From Brachybacterium sp. (GTDB lineage: Bacteria; Actinomycetota; Actinomycetes; Actinomycetales; Dermabacteraceae), in assembly GCA_030451965.1 (NCBI GenBank), contig JAKDNE010000002.1, forward strand, positions 1-31,756: a DNA stretch of 31,756 nt, read 5' to 3'. This document shows, piece by piece, positions 12,864 to 21,467 of this stretch. The notes under the pieces were generated by a model. It was given only the letters and a program-made list of their open reading frames with translations. It was not told where the DNA came from and did no database searches. How positions within the stretch are numbered: the first letter of the stretch is position 1; every line of letters begins with the position of its first letter. The position numbers and the translations under genes were made by a program.

Positions 12864-14566
12864 CACTGGGCCTGCACCGTGGCTGGGAGGGCCGGAAGAA
12901 GTCTCAGCCAGTTGTTCACTGAAGGGTCGGCGTACTGGTCGCGGCGCGTCGCGATTCGGTTCAAGGCTTTGTCCTTGCCCCACTTGCTTGCCTGCGCGAC
13001 AGCGGCCGGGTGGGTGGAGCCCGCGAGTTCAGCGCTCACATCTGAGACTAGCTCTGCGGCGAGAGCCTCAAGCAGGTCCAGGTTGGCACGCAGTTGCGCG
13101 ACCAAACCGGGCTGGTCGGTTCCGTTGCCCATCGCTTGGTGCAGATCGGACATGAAATCGAAGTCGTAGAACCCCACAAAGTCATCGCGGTGGCCTGTGG
13201 CCTCCACAAGGCTCCACTGCCGGAAAAAATTCTGGATCGGCTCAGTCAGGAGAGTCAGGCGTGCTAATTGAGAGACAATCTGAGGTCGATCGATGAGCTC
13301 GGTGAACTGGCTGTGATGGAACAACAGGCTCGGCACCGCCCAATAGACGGTGATGTCCCAAATGATTTTGGCGCTCATCACGCGAGCGTTGCCCAAGATC
13401 GCGTACTGGTTTTCATAGATGGGTAGCCAGCCGTCGGCGATCAAGAAGAAGACAGTGTTGTGGATCGCCGCGAGTTCGCTGACGTCCTCGCCTTGCGATG
13501 AGCGCACAACCAGGTCGGTGATCAGGCCATTGCCCAGAGAGATCATGTCGAGCCCGGGGGAGTAGAGCGGATCCAAAAAGATGCCGGCCTCGCCGCTCAG
13601 GCACCACCGGTCCTCAGAAAACATCTGGGTGCACCAGTAGGAATAGTTCTTCAGGACACGGAAGTCCAGCCGTCCGTCTGCCCGCGCGGCCACTGCCTCT
13701 GCGCACTGCGGTTCGTGTTCACGCAGCCACGCCTGGGCCTTGTCGAAGGTATTCAGCTGCTCGAACGGGTGATGGGCCGGATCGGCCACGATTCCGACGC
13801 TCATCGCCCCCGATGCCAGGGGGATGAGCCACACCCAATAGCCCTCGCCGACTAGGTGGTTCGTGGACAGGAAGCGTCTCCCGTTCTTGATCCGCCCTCG
13901 CCAAGCCGGCTCGTTCGACCACTCCTCGACGTCGATGGGATTGTCGAGTCGGAACCAAACAGCGTTCACGTTGTGGTCGTTGGGCTTGGCCAGTCCGAGT
14001 TTCCTCTTCAGCGTTGCGGTACGGCCAGTGGCATCCACGACCCAGGTGGCCTGTAGGTGATCTCGGCCGCTCGGCCCTTTGATGTGCAGTTGATGCGGCT
14101 CTCCGGCTTCGCCTAGGTCCACGTAGCGGATTTTGTGTCCGGCGAGGACCTCGACGCCTGCCTCGCGAACTAGGCCGGTCAGGTGGTTTTCGAACCTGCC
14201 GCGGTCCAGCTGGAAAGTGGCGCCGGAGCGAGGCTGGTCGCTATGTCCGAGCTCAACGCGGCGGGCGATGTCGTTGTTGTTGCCTTGGCTGAAGAAGAAA
14301 CGCATGCCGAATTTCTCCAGTTGGTCGCCGTCGAGGTGCTCCCCTAGCTGGAGCGTCTCGCGCAGGTAGTGGGCGCTGATGTCGACGGTGGACTCGCCCA
14401 CCTTATGGGCGGCTTCAGTGGCCCGTTCGTTCCGTTCGACCATGACCACTTCCAGGTCCGGCTTGCTCAGGATCAGTTGCCGGGCAAGGGTGAGGCCGGC
14501 TGCGCCGCCTCCCATGATGGCCACGTCGTAGATGCGGGTTGACAAGTTTGTTGTTTGGTTGTCCAT
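12863..14566 (-). CDS. PltA-like flavin-dependent halogenase (hal1)
   Basis: A 567-residue FAD protein. The Rossmann motif GGGAAG is at 19-24, HKVGESTV at 54-61, candidate catalytic Lys85 in EKFG (aligned by eye with Lys73 in PltA's KKFG), VVDATGR at about 176-182, the halogenase WxWxIP as WVWLIP (244-249), and FLDPLYSPG (330-338) matching FxxPxxSxG. All family signatures are therefore intact. Such enzymes use FADH2, oxygen and halide to make HOCl or HOBr, delivered through Lys to an electron-rich ring or double bond, often on a carrier-bound substrate. The C-terminal 200 residues form a helical cap for the substrate. Start ATG 14566 has AAGGAG upstream. It sits between the ferredoxin and SRPBCC genes. 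No flavin reductase is in the window. Halogenation is inferred; flavin monooxygenation is the alternative. Confidence 0.85.
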   Translation of the reverse strand: MDNQTTNLSTRIYDVAIMGGGAAGLTLARQLILSKPDLEVVMVERNERATEAAHKVGESTVDISAHYLRETLQLGEHLDGDQLEKFGMRFFFSQGNNNDIARRVELGHSDQPRSGATFQLDRGRFENHLTGLVREAGVEVLAGHKIRYVDLGEAGEPHQLHIKGPSGRDHLQATWVVDATGRTATLKRKLGLAKPNDHNVNAVWFRLDNPIDVEEWSNEPAWRGRIKNGRRFLSTNHLVGEGYWVWLIPLASGAMSVGIVADPAHHPFEQLNTFDKAQAWLREHEPQCAEAVAARADGRLDFRVLKNYSYWCTQMFSEDRWCLSGEAGIFLDPLYSPGLDMISLGNGLITDLVVRSSQGEDVSELAAIHNTVFFLIADGWLPIYENQYAILGNARVMSAKIIWDITVYWAVPSLLFHHSQFTELIDRPQIVSQLARLTLLTEPIQNFFRQWSLVEATGHRDDFVGFYDFDFMSDLHQAMGNGTDQPGLVAQLRANLDLLEALAAELVSDVSAELAGSTHPAAVAQASKWGKDKALNRIATRRDQYADPSVNNWLRLLPALPATVQAQ

Positions 14567-14618
14567 CGTGGGCTCCTTGTCCTTTAGAGGACGGCAACTG
14601 GATGCACCGGGCGGCGCG

Positions 14619-14879
14619 TCACTGGGCGAAGAAGAATTGATTGGTCGCGAGGGACTCCCTAGCATCGTCAGGCAGGTCGTACTCGTTGTAGATCGCGCCG
14701 ACGGGGCACACTGGCTCGCATGCCCCGCAATCGATGCACACGGCTGCGTCGATGAACAACTGATCGTGGTCCCCGAATTCAGGGCCGTAGGGGTTGGGTG
14801 CGATCGCGTCGACCGGGCAGACCTCGTGGCATGAAGCGTCCTTATGCCCGATGCAGCTGTTGGTGATGACGTAGGTCAT
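14619..14879 (-). CDS. Seven-iron ferredoxin ([3Fe-4S][4Fe-4S])
   Basis: An 86-residue electron carrier. Cys9, Cys17 and Cys21-Pro (C-x7-C-x3-CP) give a [3Fe-4S] site, and CIDCGACEPVCP (48-59) gives a [4Fe-4S] site, the pattern of seven-iron ferredoxins such as those of mycobacteria and Thermus. The ATG at 14879 follows AAGGAGGAG; the in-frame 21 codons upstream are not coding-like. In this operon, lying between the PKS and hal1, it could feed electrons to a flavin or iron enzyme of the pathway. Halogenases normally need a separate flavin reductase, and no P450 is in the window, so the partner is not known. Confidence 0.9.
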   Translation of the reverse strand: MTYVITNSCIGHKDASCHEVCPVDAIAPNPYGPEFGDHDQLFIDAAVCIDCGACEPVCPVGAIYNEYDLPDDARESLATNQFFFAQ

Positions 14880-14950
14880 GACTCCTCCTTGGGTGGTGGT
14901 CGGCTGTTTGTCTGCTCTCCGACCGGGAGAGCCCGGCCGCACTTGCGTGG

Positions 14951-14974
14951 CCCCGGGCGTTCCCCGCTCCGGGG
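14951..14974. repeat. Short GC-rich hairpin after the PKS gene
   Basis: CCCCGG and CCGGGG pair across a 12-base loop in the 102-base gap between the PKS stop and the ferredoxin start. It is short and has no U tract, so at most it is a weak pause or processing site that could lower expression of the downstream genes. Confidence 0.25.
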
Positions 14975-14981
14975 TTCGGAT

Positions 14982-17900
14982 CTAGTCGTGCGCCACGGTG
15001 CCCTGCGACTCCAGCTCGCGAAGCAGCACCTCGAGCTCATCCTTGGGGAGGGTTGCAATCAGTGCCTCGAGCTCATCGATCCCTGGCTCGGTGGCGATAT
15101 CCCCCGGAGCTGCTCCGACGGTTTCGGAAACTTCGGACCCAGACTCATCCAGCTCCGGTTCTTCGGAACCTTCGCTTGTGGTGCTCAAGTCGAGTTTGCT
15201 GGCGATGTCGGTGGCCAGACTCGTCACGGTTGGGCTCTGGAGCAGGTCAAGGACATGAAGGTCCACCTGCAGGGTCACGTCGATCCGGTTTTTCATCTCG
15301 ATGGCCATGATCGAGTCGAGGCCAAGTTGGCTGAGTGCAACATCGACGTCCACCTCGCCAACGTCCAGGCCGAGCACCCGGGCCAGGGTGGCGCGAATGT
15401 GATCGGAGAGGAACTGCTGACGTTGCGGCTCGGCGAGCTGGCGCAGGACCTCCAACGTGGCGTCGTTACCTTCCGTGGACCCAGCAGGGCTGCCGGTCGA
15501 GGTGACCAGTGTCGAGTACATCGCCGGGATGTTCGCCCCGAACGCAGCTTCGCTAGCAACAGACCAGTCGGCTGCCATCGCGATCAGGTGCGTGCCCTTC
15601 TGGTGCAGCAGCCGTCCTAGGATCTGCTTGCCCCGAGCAGGGGTGATCAGCTCGATTCCGCGGCGCTCGTAGAGTTGCTCGAGTTGGAGTTCTTGAACCA
15701 TCCCGACGCTCCACGGGCCCCAGCCAATGCTCTGCGCCGGTAGTCCGAGGCTGCGCCGGTAGTGGGCCAAGGAGTCGATGAAGGCGTTGCCGGAGGCGTA
15801 GTTGCCCTGGCCAGGGGAGGTGATGACCGAGCCGGCAGAGGAGAACAGCACGAAGAAGTCCAAGGTCGGGTCGCTGAACACCTGGTGCAGGTTCCACCCA
15901 CCCAAGAGCTTGGGCCGCAAGACACGCGTGAACTTCTCCTCGCTCATACGGATCAGGAGTTCGTCGTCGACCACGCCGGCAACGTTCACGACGCCTACGA
16001 TTGGGGGCGCGTCACTGGCACGGTGCGCCTCGCACCAGGCCTGAAGACTGGTGCTGTCCGTGATATCGACCGCGGCCGTGCGCACCGTGGCACCCTGGGC
16101 CTCCAGTGCTGCGAGCCTTCGAACGACGTCGTGGAAAGGTTCGCCGGGCGCGATCTGCTCCCAGGTGCGCCGTTGCGGGGGTGCGGAACGGCTCATCAGA
16201 ACGAGGTCGCGGGCACCGTTCTCGACGAGGAACTCGGCTACCAACAAACCGAGAGCTCCGAAACCACCTGTCACCAGGTAACTGCCATCAGGACGCGTCT
16301 GCACGGGGAAGGGGAACTTCAGGTCCTCGGCGTGGCGGAGCCTGGCCACGAAGCGCGACTCGCCGCGGAAGGCGACTTGGTCCTCACCCGGGTCGGCGAG
16401 GAGCCCGTCGACCAGACGCTGTGCCTGGTCGAGGTGGTGGCCCGCCGGGTCGAGGTCATAAATTCCCCCCCACAGGTTGGCGAACTCCTGGTGACCGATG
16501 ACGCGTCCCAAGCCCCATAGCGGGGCCTGCGCCACTGCTGGGATCGCCGGAGAACCGGCGATGCGGTGAGCTCCACGGGTGGCGAACCAGATCCGGAGAT
16601 CCTGCTGGTCGCCGATTGCCTTAACCAGGTGGAAAGCCGAGCTCGCTCCCACTACTTGGGTCTCTTCAAGGGCCGCCGCTGAGTCTTGGCTGTGCAGTTC
16701 AGCGCTGAGGCTCCACAGGTGCACGATGCCGCTGACGCGCGCTTTGGTGAGTACCTCGACGAGTTTCGGGTAGTGCTCGGCGTTTGCTGCGTCGAGCGAG
16801 ATGCAGCCGTCGTCTCGTTGGACGAGGTCGGAAACCATTTCGTTCTGCACGCACACCACGTGGCCGCCTGCCGCCTTGAGTTGGCGGGCGACTTCCCAAC
16901 CAACGCCAGTGTCATCGACGAACACGGCCCACGAGTCTGGCGACGGCTTCTCTTCGTCGCCCTGAACCTGTTCCTCTGCCGCTTGCGGGCGCGACTCCTC
17001 CCAAATGAGCTCGAGTAGTCCGCGGTCGAGGCGCTCAAGCGACGCTTCGCCCGCGGCGTCGAGAGCCCGCGCCCGGAAGTCCCTGATTTGCACCAGAGCC
17101 TTACCTGTTAGGTCGCAGATGTCGATGTCACTAACGATGTGGTCTGTCTCGGTGGTGACGGGTCGTGCGACAGCGACCATGTCCTCAGCCGGGGCGCCGA
17201 GCACCTGAATGCTGCCTATCGAGACCGGCAGGTAGGGGACGGTCGAGGCCCCGTCGGCCGTATCGCCGTTAACGCTTGCGACTAGGAGACCTTGGAAGGC
17301 GGCGTCGATGAGAACCGGGTGAAAGAGGTAGTCGTCAGTCCCTGCGGCAACCTCTTCGGGTCCTCGGATGTAGGTCAGGGTGGAACCTCCCCCTGTTCGC
17401 ACCTCGCGGACCGCCTGGAACGCTGGGCCGTACTCGAGGCCCAGTTCGGCCGTGCGGGCGTAGGCGTTCGAACGCCCGATGCGGGTCGAGCAGGCATCCA
17501 TGGCTTCGGACAAGTTCACGTCCGTGGTACGCGGCGCATGCAGTCCAAGGCGTGCCTGCGCGTGCACCGTCCAGCGACGCTCGCCGGATGAAGTGGCTAG
17601 GAAGCTGGCGATTTCGATGCGGGGCTCCTCGGGGTACAAGGTGGTGCGCACCCGTGAATCGGAGGAGGGCGAGAGGACCAGCGCGTTGCTCAGCTGCATG
17701 TCCTTCAGCGCGTAGACACCCTCCCCGTAGACCTCAGTGGCCGCGGTCAACATCATCTCGATCATGGCTGCGGCCGGGACGACTGCCGTGCCCTGCACTT
17801 GGTGGTCTGCCAAGTAGGTGGCCCGGTTCAGGTTGAGCTCGATCTCCCAGGTCGGGTGCGCGGCGTTGAGCTGCTGACCCAGTAGCGGGTGGACCTCGTC

Positions 17901-20591
17901 GTAGTGGCGGTCCTCGGCCGCCTCGGCCGATTCGTTCCAATAGCGTTTGAGTTGCCACGGGTAGGTCGGCAGCTTGACCAGACGACCGCCGTCTGGGTGT
18001 AGCGCGGCGAAGTCGACGTCGACACCGTGGCAGTGGAGCTGGCCCAATGACCCGAGCAATTCCTCACGGTCGTTGCCGCCCCGTTTGAGTGAGGGGACAA
18101 CGGCGGAGTCGATGTTTGCGGAGGCGAGAATCTCTCGCATCGAACTTGCCAGCACAGGGTGGGGCGAGACCTCCACGAAGTGCGTGTAGCCGTCGTCGAT
18201 CATGTTCTCGATGGTTGCGGCGAACAAGACGGAGGCCCGAACGTTCTGCCACCAATACTGCCCCTTGGCATTGCGCCCGTCGATGCGGCTGCCGGTCACG
18301 GTCGAGTACAGAGGAGTGTTGGCGCTGGAGGTCTGCAGGTCTGCGAGACCCGCGAGGATCTCCTCGCGGAGCGGATCCATGAAATGGCTGTGGTAGGGGA
18401 CCCGGACGTCGAGGAAGCGATGAAAGACCCCGAACGTCTCGAGGTCGGCGGCCATCTTGTCTAGCACTGCGCCCTCGCCGGACAGGGTCACTGCGCTGGG
18501 GCTGTTGACGGCTGCCACCGAGACGGTCGGGCCAGCGTCTCGCACTGCCTTCTCGAGCGTCTCGGAGGTCATGCCGACGGCAAGCATCCGACCCTGGCCG
18601 GTGGACCGCTGCTGCAGACTACTGCGGGTGTAGATGACTCTCACGGCCTCCTCGAAGGTGAGCACTCCGGCTGCGTACTGTGCGGCGGCTTCCCCAGCGC
18701 TGTGGCCGACGATGCCGGCCGGAGCGACACCCCACGACCGCCACAGCTCGTGGAGACCAACCTGGAGTGCGAAGTTCGCTGGTTGTGCCACCTCAGTCTC
18801 ACCCATGCGTGAAGTGGATTGCGAGGCTGTGAACTCGTCCATCAGCGACCAACCGGTGTACTGCTCAAGTTCGCGGTCACACCGCACGACCGCATCACGA
18901 AAGACCGGTTCAGTCTCCAGCAGTTCGCGCCCCATGGCCCACCATTGGGGCCCCATCCCCGAGAACACGAAAGCCACCTTCGGCTCGACACCGGGGTTCA
19001 CGCGCCCGTTGACTGCCTGGTCTGAAGTCTCCTGGGCACAGAACGCGCTGAGGTGCTCCTTTGCCTGATCTGGGCTGCTCGCCACAATTGCGAGCCGGTG
19101 GTCGTGATGCGCACGCCGCAGGCTGGCTGAGTAGGCGATGTCACCTAGGTCGGCACCCGGGTCGCTGAGGACAGCGCGCATTGACGATGCAAAATCGCTG
19201 AGGGCTTCGTCGCTCCGCGCTGAAAGAGTGAGCAGCTGCGGTCCGGCGCGGTGCTGGCGGGGAGGGTTCGACAACGCCGGTGGTCCCTCGAGCACCACGT
19301 GGGCGTTCGTTCCCCCGAAGCCGAAGGAGTTGACCCCTGCGTAGCGGGGCACGTCGGCGGTCGGCCACGGGGTCTGCTCGCGCGGCACTCGGATACCGAG
19401 TTCGTCGAAGTCGATGTTCGGGTTCGGAGCATTGAGGTGCAGGTGCGCCGGAATCGTTCCGTACTTGAGAGCGAGCGAGGTCTTGATGACTCCCGCCACT
19501 CCCGCAGCCGCCTCGAGGTGGCCGATGTTCGTCTTCACCGATCCGACGAGTAGGCCGCCCTCCCCGCGCCCCGCTGCGGCAACCCTCCCGATAGCACCCG
19601 CCTCGATAGGGTCACCTAGGGGGGTGCCGGTCCCGTGGGCCTCGACGTACTGCACCTCGCCTGGCATGACGCCGGCTCGTTCGTAGGCGGCACGCATCGC
19701 GGCCTCCTGGGCGTCGCCGTTGGGGACGGTGATGCCGTTTGTGTGGCCATCCTGGGAGACGGCGGTACCGCGGATCAGGGCGTAGATCGGATCCTCGTCA
19801 GCCAGTGCAGTCGAGAGGGGCTTGAGAAGTAGGACGCCAGCGCCCTCTCCTCGCGCGTAGCCGTTCGCTGAGGCGTCGAAGGTCTTGCACCGCCCGTCCG
19901 GGCTCAAGAATCCACCCTTGGACTCCGCGATCGTCATGTTCGGAGCCAGGATCACGTTGACTCCGCCGGCGAGTGCCTGAGAGCACTCTTGGTTCCAGAT
20001 TGCCTGCGCTGCGAGGTGGATCGCGACCAGGGATCCCGAGCAGGCGGTGTCCACACTCATGCTGGGACCGCGCAGGTCGTAGGCGTGCGAGAGCCGGTTC
20101 GACAGCATTGTCATCATCATGCCGGTCGCAGAATTCGGTGCGAGTTCATAGCGACTTTGCACGCCGTAGTTCTGCAGCAGCTTGTAGTCGAGGGTGAATC
20201 CGCCTATGAACACTCCTACGTCGGTGCCGGCCAGTGCATCCATCGACTCACCGGCGTCCTCGACCGCCTCCCAGGCTGCCTTGAGTAGCAGCCGCTGTTG
20301 GGGGTCAAGCCACACCGCTTCACGGGGCGAGATGCCGAAGAAGGGGGCGTCGAAGCCGTCGATCCGGTTTAGAAAACCGCCGCGGGTCGTGCTCATCTTG
20401 CCGAGCTTGCCCGGGTCGGGGTCGTAGAACTTCCGGGCATCCCAGCGGTCAGCTGGGACGGTACAGCTGGCGTCGACCGCGTTGCAGAGGAGGTCCCAGA
20501 ACTTGGCAGGGGAGTCCGCGCCCCCAGGCAGTTCGCATCCGATTCCGACGATCGCGATCGGCTCGGCCTTGCGGTGGGTGTTGGTATCCAT
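14982..20591 (-). CDS. Single-module type I polyketide synthase (KS-AT-DH-KR-ACP)
   Basis: An 1869-residue synthase. KS (10-437): DTACSGSL with Cys184, His319 in EAHGTGT and His358 in KTNIGH. AT (538-830): GHSAGE with Ser631 and VPYHSHFMD at 731-739; the usual HAFH (malonyl) or YASH (methylmalonyl) word is YHSH, so the substrate cannot be read. DH (900-1190): His930 in DHQVQGTAVVP and Asp1096 in HPVLIDAAFQ. KR: pseudo-domain about 1215-1425, then TGGFGALG at 1441-1448, Lys1561, Ser in LFSSAGS and Tyr1598, with a DD after NVAGV that suggests B-type reduction. ACP (1730-1800): LGLDSIMAIE, Ser1760. No ER. A 65-residue acidic tail with a helix follows the ACP. Being alone and with no loading module or integrated TE, it is probably iterative, yielding a polyene or, as in methylsalicylate synthases, an aromatic acid. 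Confidence 0.95.
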   Translation of the reverse strand: MDTNTHRKAEPIAIVGIGCELPGGADSPAKFWDLLCNAVDASCTVPADRWDARKFYDPDPGKLGKMSTTRGGFLNRIDGFDAPFFGISPREAVWLDPQQRLLLKAAWEAVEDAGESMDALAGTDVGVFIGGFTLDYKLLQNYGVQSRYELAPNSATGMMMTMLSNRLSHAYDLRGPSMSVDTACSGSLVAIHLAAQAIWNQECSQALAGGVNVILAPNMTIAESKGGFLSPDGRCKTFDASANGYARGEGAGVLLLKPLSTALADEDPIYALIRGTAVSQDGHTNGITVPNGDAQEAAMRAAYERAGVMPGEVQYVEAHGTGTPLGDPIEAGAIGRVAAAGRGEGGLLVGSVKTNIGHLEAAAGVAGVIKTSLALKYGTIPAHLHLNAPNPNIDFDELGIRVPREQTPWPTADVPRYAGVNSFGFGGTNAHVVLEGPPALSNPPRQHRAGPQLLTLSARSDEALSDFASSMRAVLSDPGADLGDIAYSASLRRAHHDHRLAIVASSPDQAKEHLSAFCAQETSDQAVNGRVNPGVEPKVAFVFSGMGPQWWAMGRELLETEPVFRDAVVRCDRELEQYTGWSLMDEFTASQSTSRMGETEVAQPANFALQVGLHELWRSWGVAPAGIVGHSAGEAAAQYAAGVLTFEEAVRVIYTRSSLQQRSTGQGRMLAVGMTSETLEKAVRDAGPTVSVAAVNSPSAVTLSGEGAVLDKMAADLETFGVFHRFLDVRVPYHSHFMDPLREEILAGLADLQTSSANTPLYSTVTGSRIDGRNAKGQYWWQNVRASVLFAATIENMIDDGYTHFVEVSPHPVLASSMREILASANIDSAVVPSLKRGGNDREELLGSLGQLHCHGVDVDFAALHPDGGRLVKLPTYPWQLKRYWNESAEAAEDRHYDEVHPLLGQQLNAAHPTWEIELNLNRATYLADHQVQGTAVVPAAAMIEMMLTAATEVYGEGVYALKDMQLSNALVLSPSSDSRVRTTLYPEEPRIEIASFLATSSGERRWTVHAQARLGLHAPRTTDVNLSEAMDACSTRIGRSNAYARTAELGLEYGPAFQAVREVRTGGGSTLTYIRGPEEVAAGTDDYLFHPVLIDAAFQGLLVASVNGDTADGASTVPYLPVSIGSIQVLGAPAEDMVAVARPVTTETDHIVSDIDICDLTGKALVQIRDFRARALDAAGEASLERLDRGLLELIWEESRPQAAEEQVQGDEEKPSPDSWAVFVDDTGVGWEVARQLKAAGGHVVCVQNEMVSDLVQRDDGCISLDAANAEHYPKLVEVLTKARVSGIVHLWSLSAELHSQDSAAALEETQVVGASSAFHLVKAIGDQQDLRIWFATRGAHRIAGSPAIPAVAQAPLWGLGRVIGHQEFANLWGGIYDLDPAGHHLDQAQRLVDGLLADPGEDQVAFRGESRFVARLRHAEDLKFPFPVQTRPDGSYLVTGGFGALGLLVAEFLVENGARDLVLMSRSAPPQRRTWEQIAPGEPFHDVVRRLAALEAQGATVRTAAVDITDSTSLQAWCEAHRASDAPPIVGVVNVAGVVDDELLIRMSEEKFTRVLRPKLLGGWNLHQVFSDPTLDFFVLFSSAGSVITSPGQGNYASGNAFIDSLAHYRRSLGLPAQSIGWGPWSVGMVQELQLEQLYERRGIELITPARGKQILGRLLHQKGTHLIAMAADWSVASEAAFGANIPAMYSTLVTSTGSPAGSTEGNDATLEVLRQLAEPQRQQFLSDHIRATLARVLGLDVGEVDVDVALSQLGLDSIMAIEMKNRIDVTLQVDLHVLDLLQSPTVTSLATDIASKLDLSTTSEGSEEPELDESGSEVSETVGAAPGDIATEPGIDELEALIATLPKDELEVLLRELESQGTVAHD

Positions 20592-20606
20592 TGTGGTGTT
20601 GCTCCT

Positions 20607-21467
20607 CTACAGGTGAGCCAGGCAGGCGGTGAGGTCGTCCACGAGGTGGGTTACGAGAAGGTCCCGAGCGCTGTGGACGAAGAAGTGGTCGCCGGTGAAG
20701 GTCTGCAGGGCGAAGTCGCGGCTCGTGTGCTCCCGCCACGGCTCGAGGTCGGTGGCTGGGACACGCACGTCCTGGAGACCACCGAAGGCTCGGATCGGGA
20801 CATCCAGAGGAGGTTGCTCTTCGTGGCAGTAGGTCTCACATAGTTCGAAATCGGCGCGCAGCGTCGGGAGGAGGGCGCGCATGATGTCGACGTTGTGCAC
20901 GATCTCCGGAGCCGTACCGTCTTTGAGCAGCACGGTTTTGAGAACCTCATCGGGGAGGTGGTGGATGGTGAAGTTGGGGTTCGGCAGGTGCGGGGCACGG
21001 AAGGCTGACAAGAACAGTCTGAGCGGCCGGGGTGACCCTGATTCACGTAGGGCTCGGGCGAGCTCGAAGGCGAGCAGCGCCCCCATACTGTGACCGAATA
21101 GGGCGAAGGGTCTGTCCAATAAGGGTTCGATGGCGTGGTGCATCTGTTCGACTTGGGCGCTCAGCGTCCTGGTCGGCGGATGGGCGGCCCGTTCATCCCG
21201 TCCGGGCAGATGAGCCGGGATCAGTTTGACTCCGTCGGGCATCGCGTCCTGCCAGGGGCGAAAGACGCTGGCCCCACTGCCGGCATAGGGGAAGCAGAAC
21301 AGTCGGAGCTGGTCTTCAGGGTCCGGTTTCTCGAACCACACCTCAGGGAGTGCTTGGGCGATCGGTGCCGCGGTTCGGAGTCGATGGACGAGTTCAAGAC
21401 GAGACGACGGCGCCAGTTTGGCCAGACGCTCCCGCAGGTTGGTCTGGTGCAACGCCGAGCTAGACAT
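20607..21467 (-). CDS. Stand-alone alpha/beta hydrolase thioesterase
   Basis: A 286-residue type II-like thioesterase with an intact triad: GHSMGA with Ser127, LQDVRV with Asp233, and GDHFFVH with His261. FCFPYAGSGASVFRPW and LPGRDERAA are typical of the family. Residues 1-45 form an extra helical lead (LRERLAKLAPSSRLELVHRL) resembling the linker that joins an ACP to a C-terminal TE in megasynthases. With the acidic helical tail of the PKS, this suggests a split TE that docks onto the PKS and releases the final chain, rather than a simple editing enzyme; that is inference. I start at ATG 21467, which overlaps the hal2 stop by eight bases; the PKS starts 15 bases downstream of this gene. Confidence 0.9.
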   Translation of the reverse strand: MSSSALHQTNLRERLAKLAPSSRLELVHRLRTAAPIAQALPEVWFEKPDPEDQLRLFCFPYAGSGASVFRPWQDAMPDGVKLIPAHLPGRDERAAHPPTRTLSAQVEQMHHAIEPLLDRPFALFGHSMGALLAFELARALRESGSPRPLRLFLSAFRAPHLPNPNFTIHHLPDEVLKTVLLKDGTAPEIVHNVDIMRALLPTLRADFELCETYCHEEQPPLDVPIRAFGGLQDVRVPATDLEPWREHTSRDFALQTFTGDHFFVHSARDLLVTHLVDDLTACLAHL

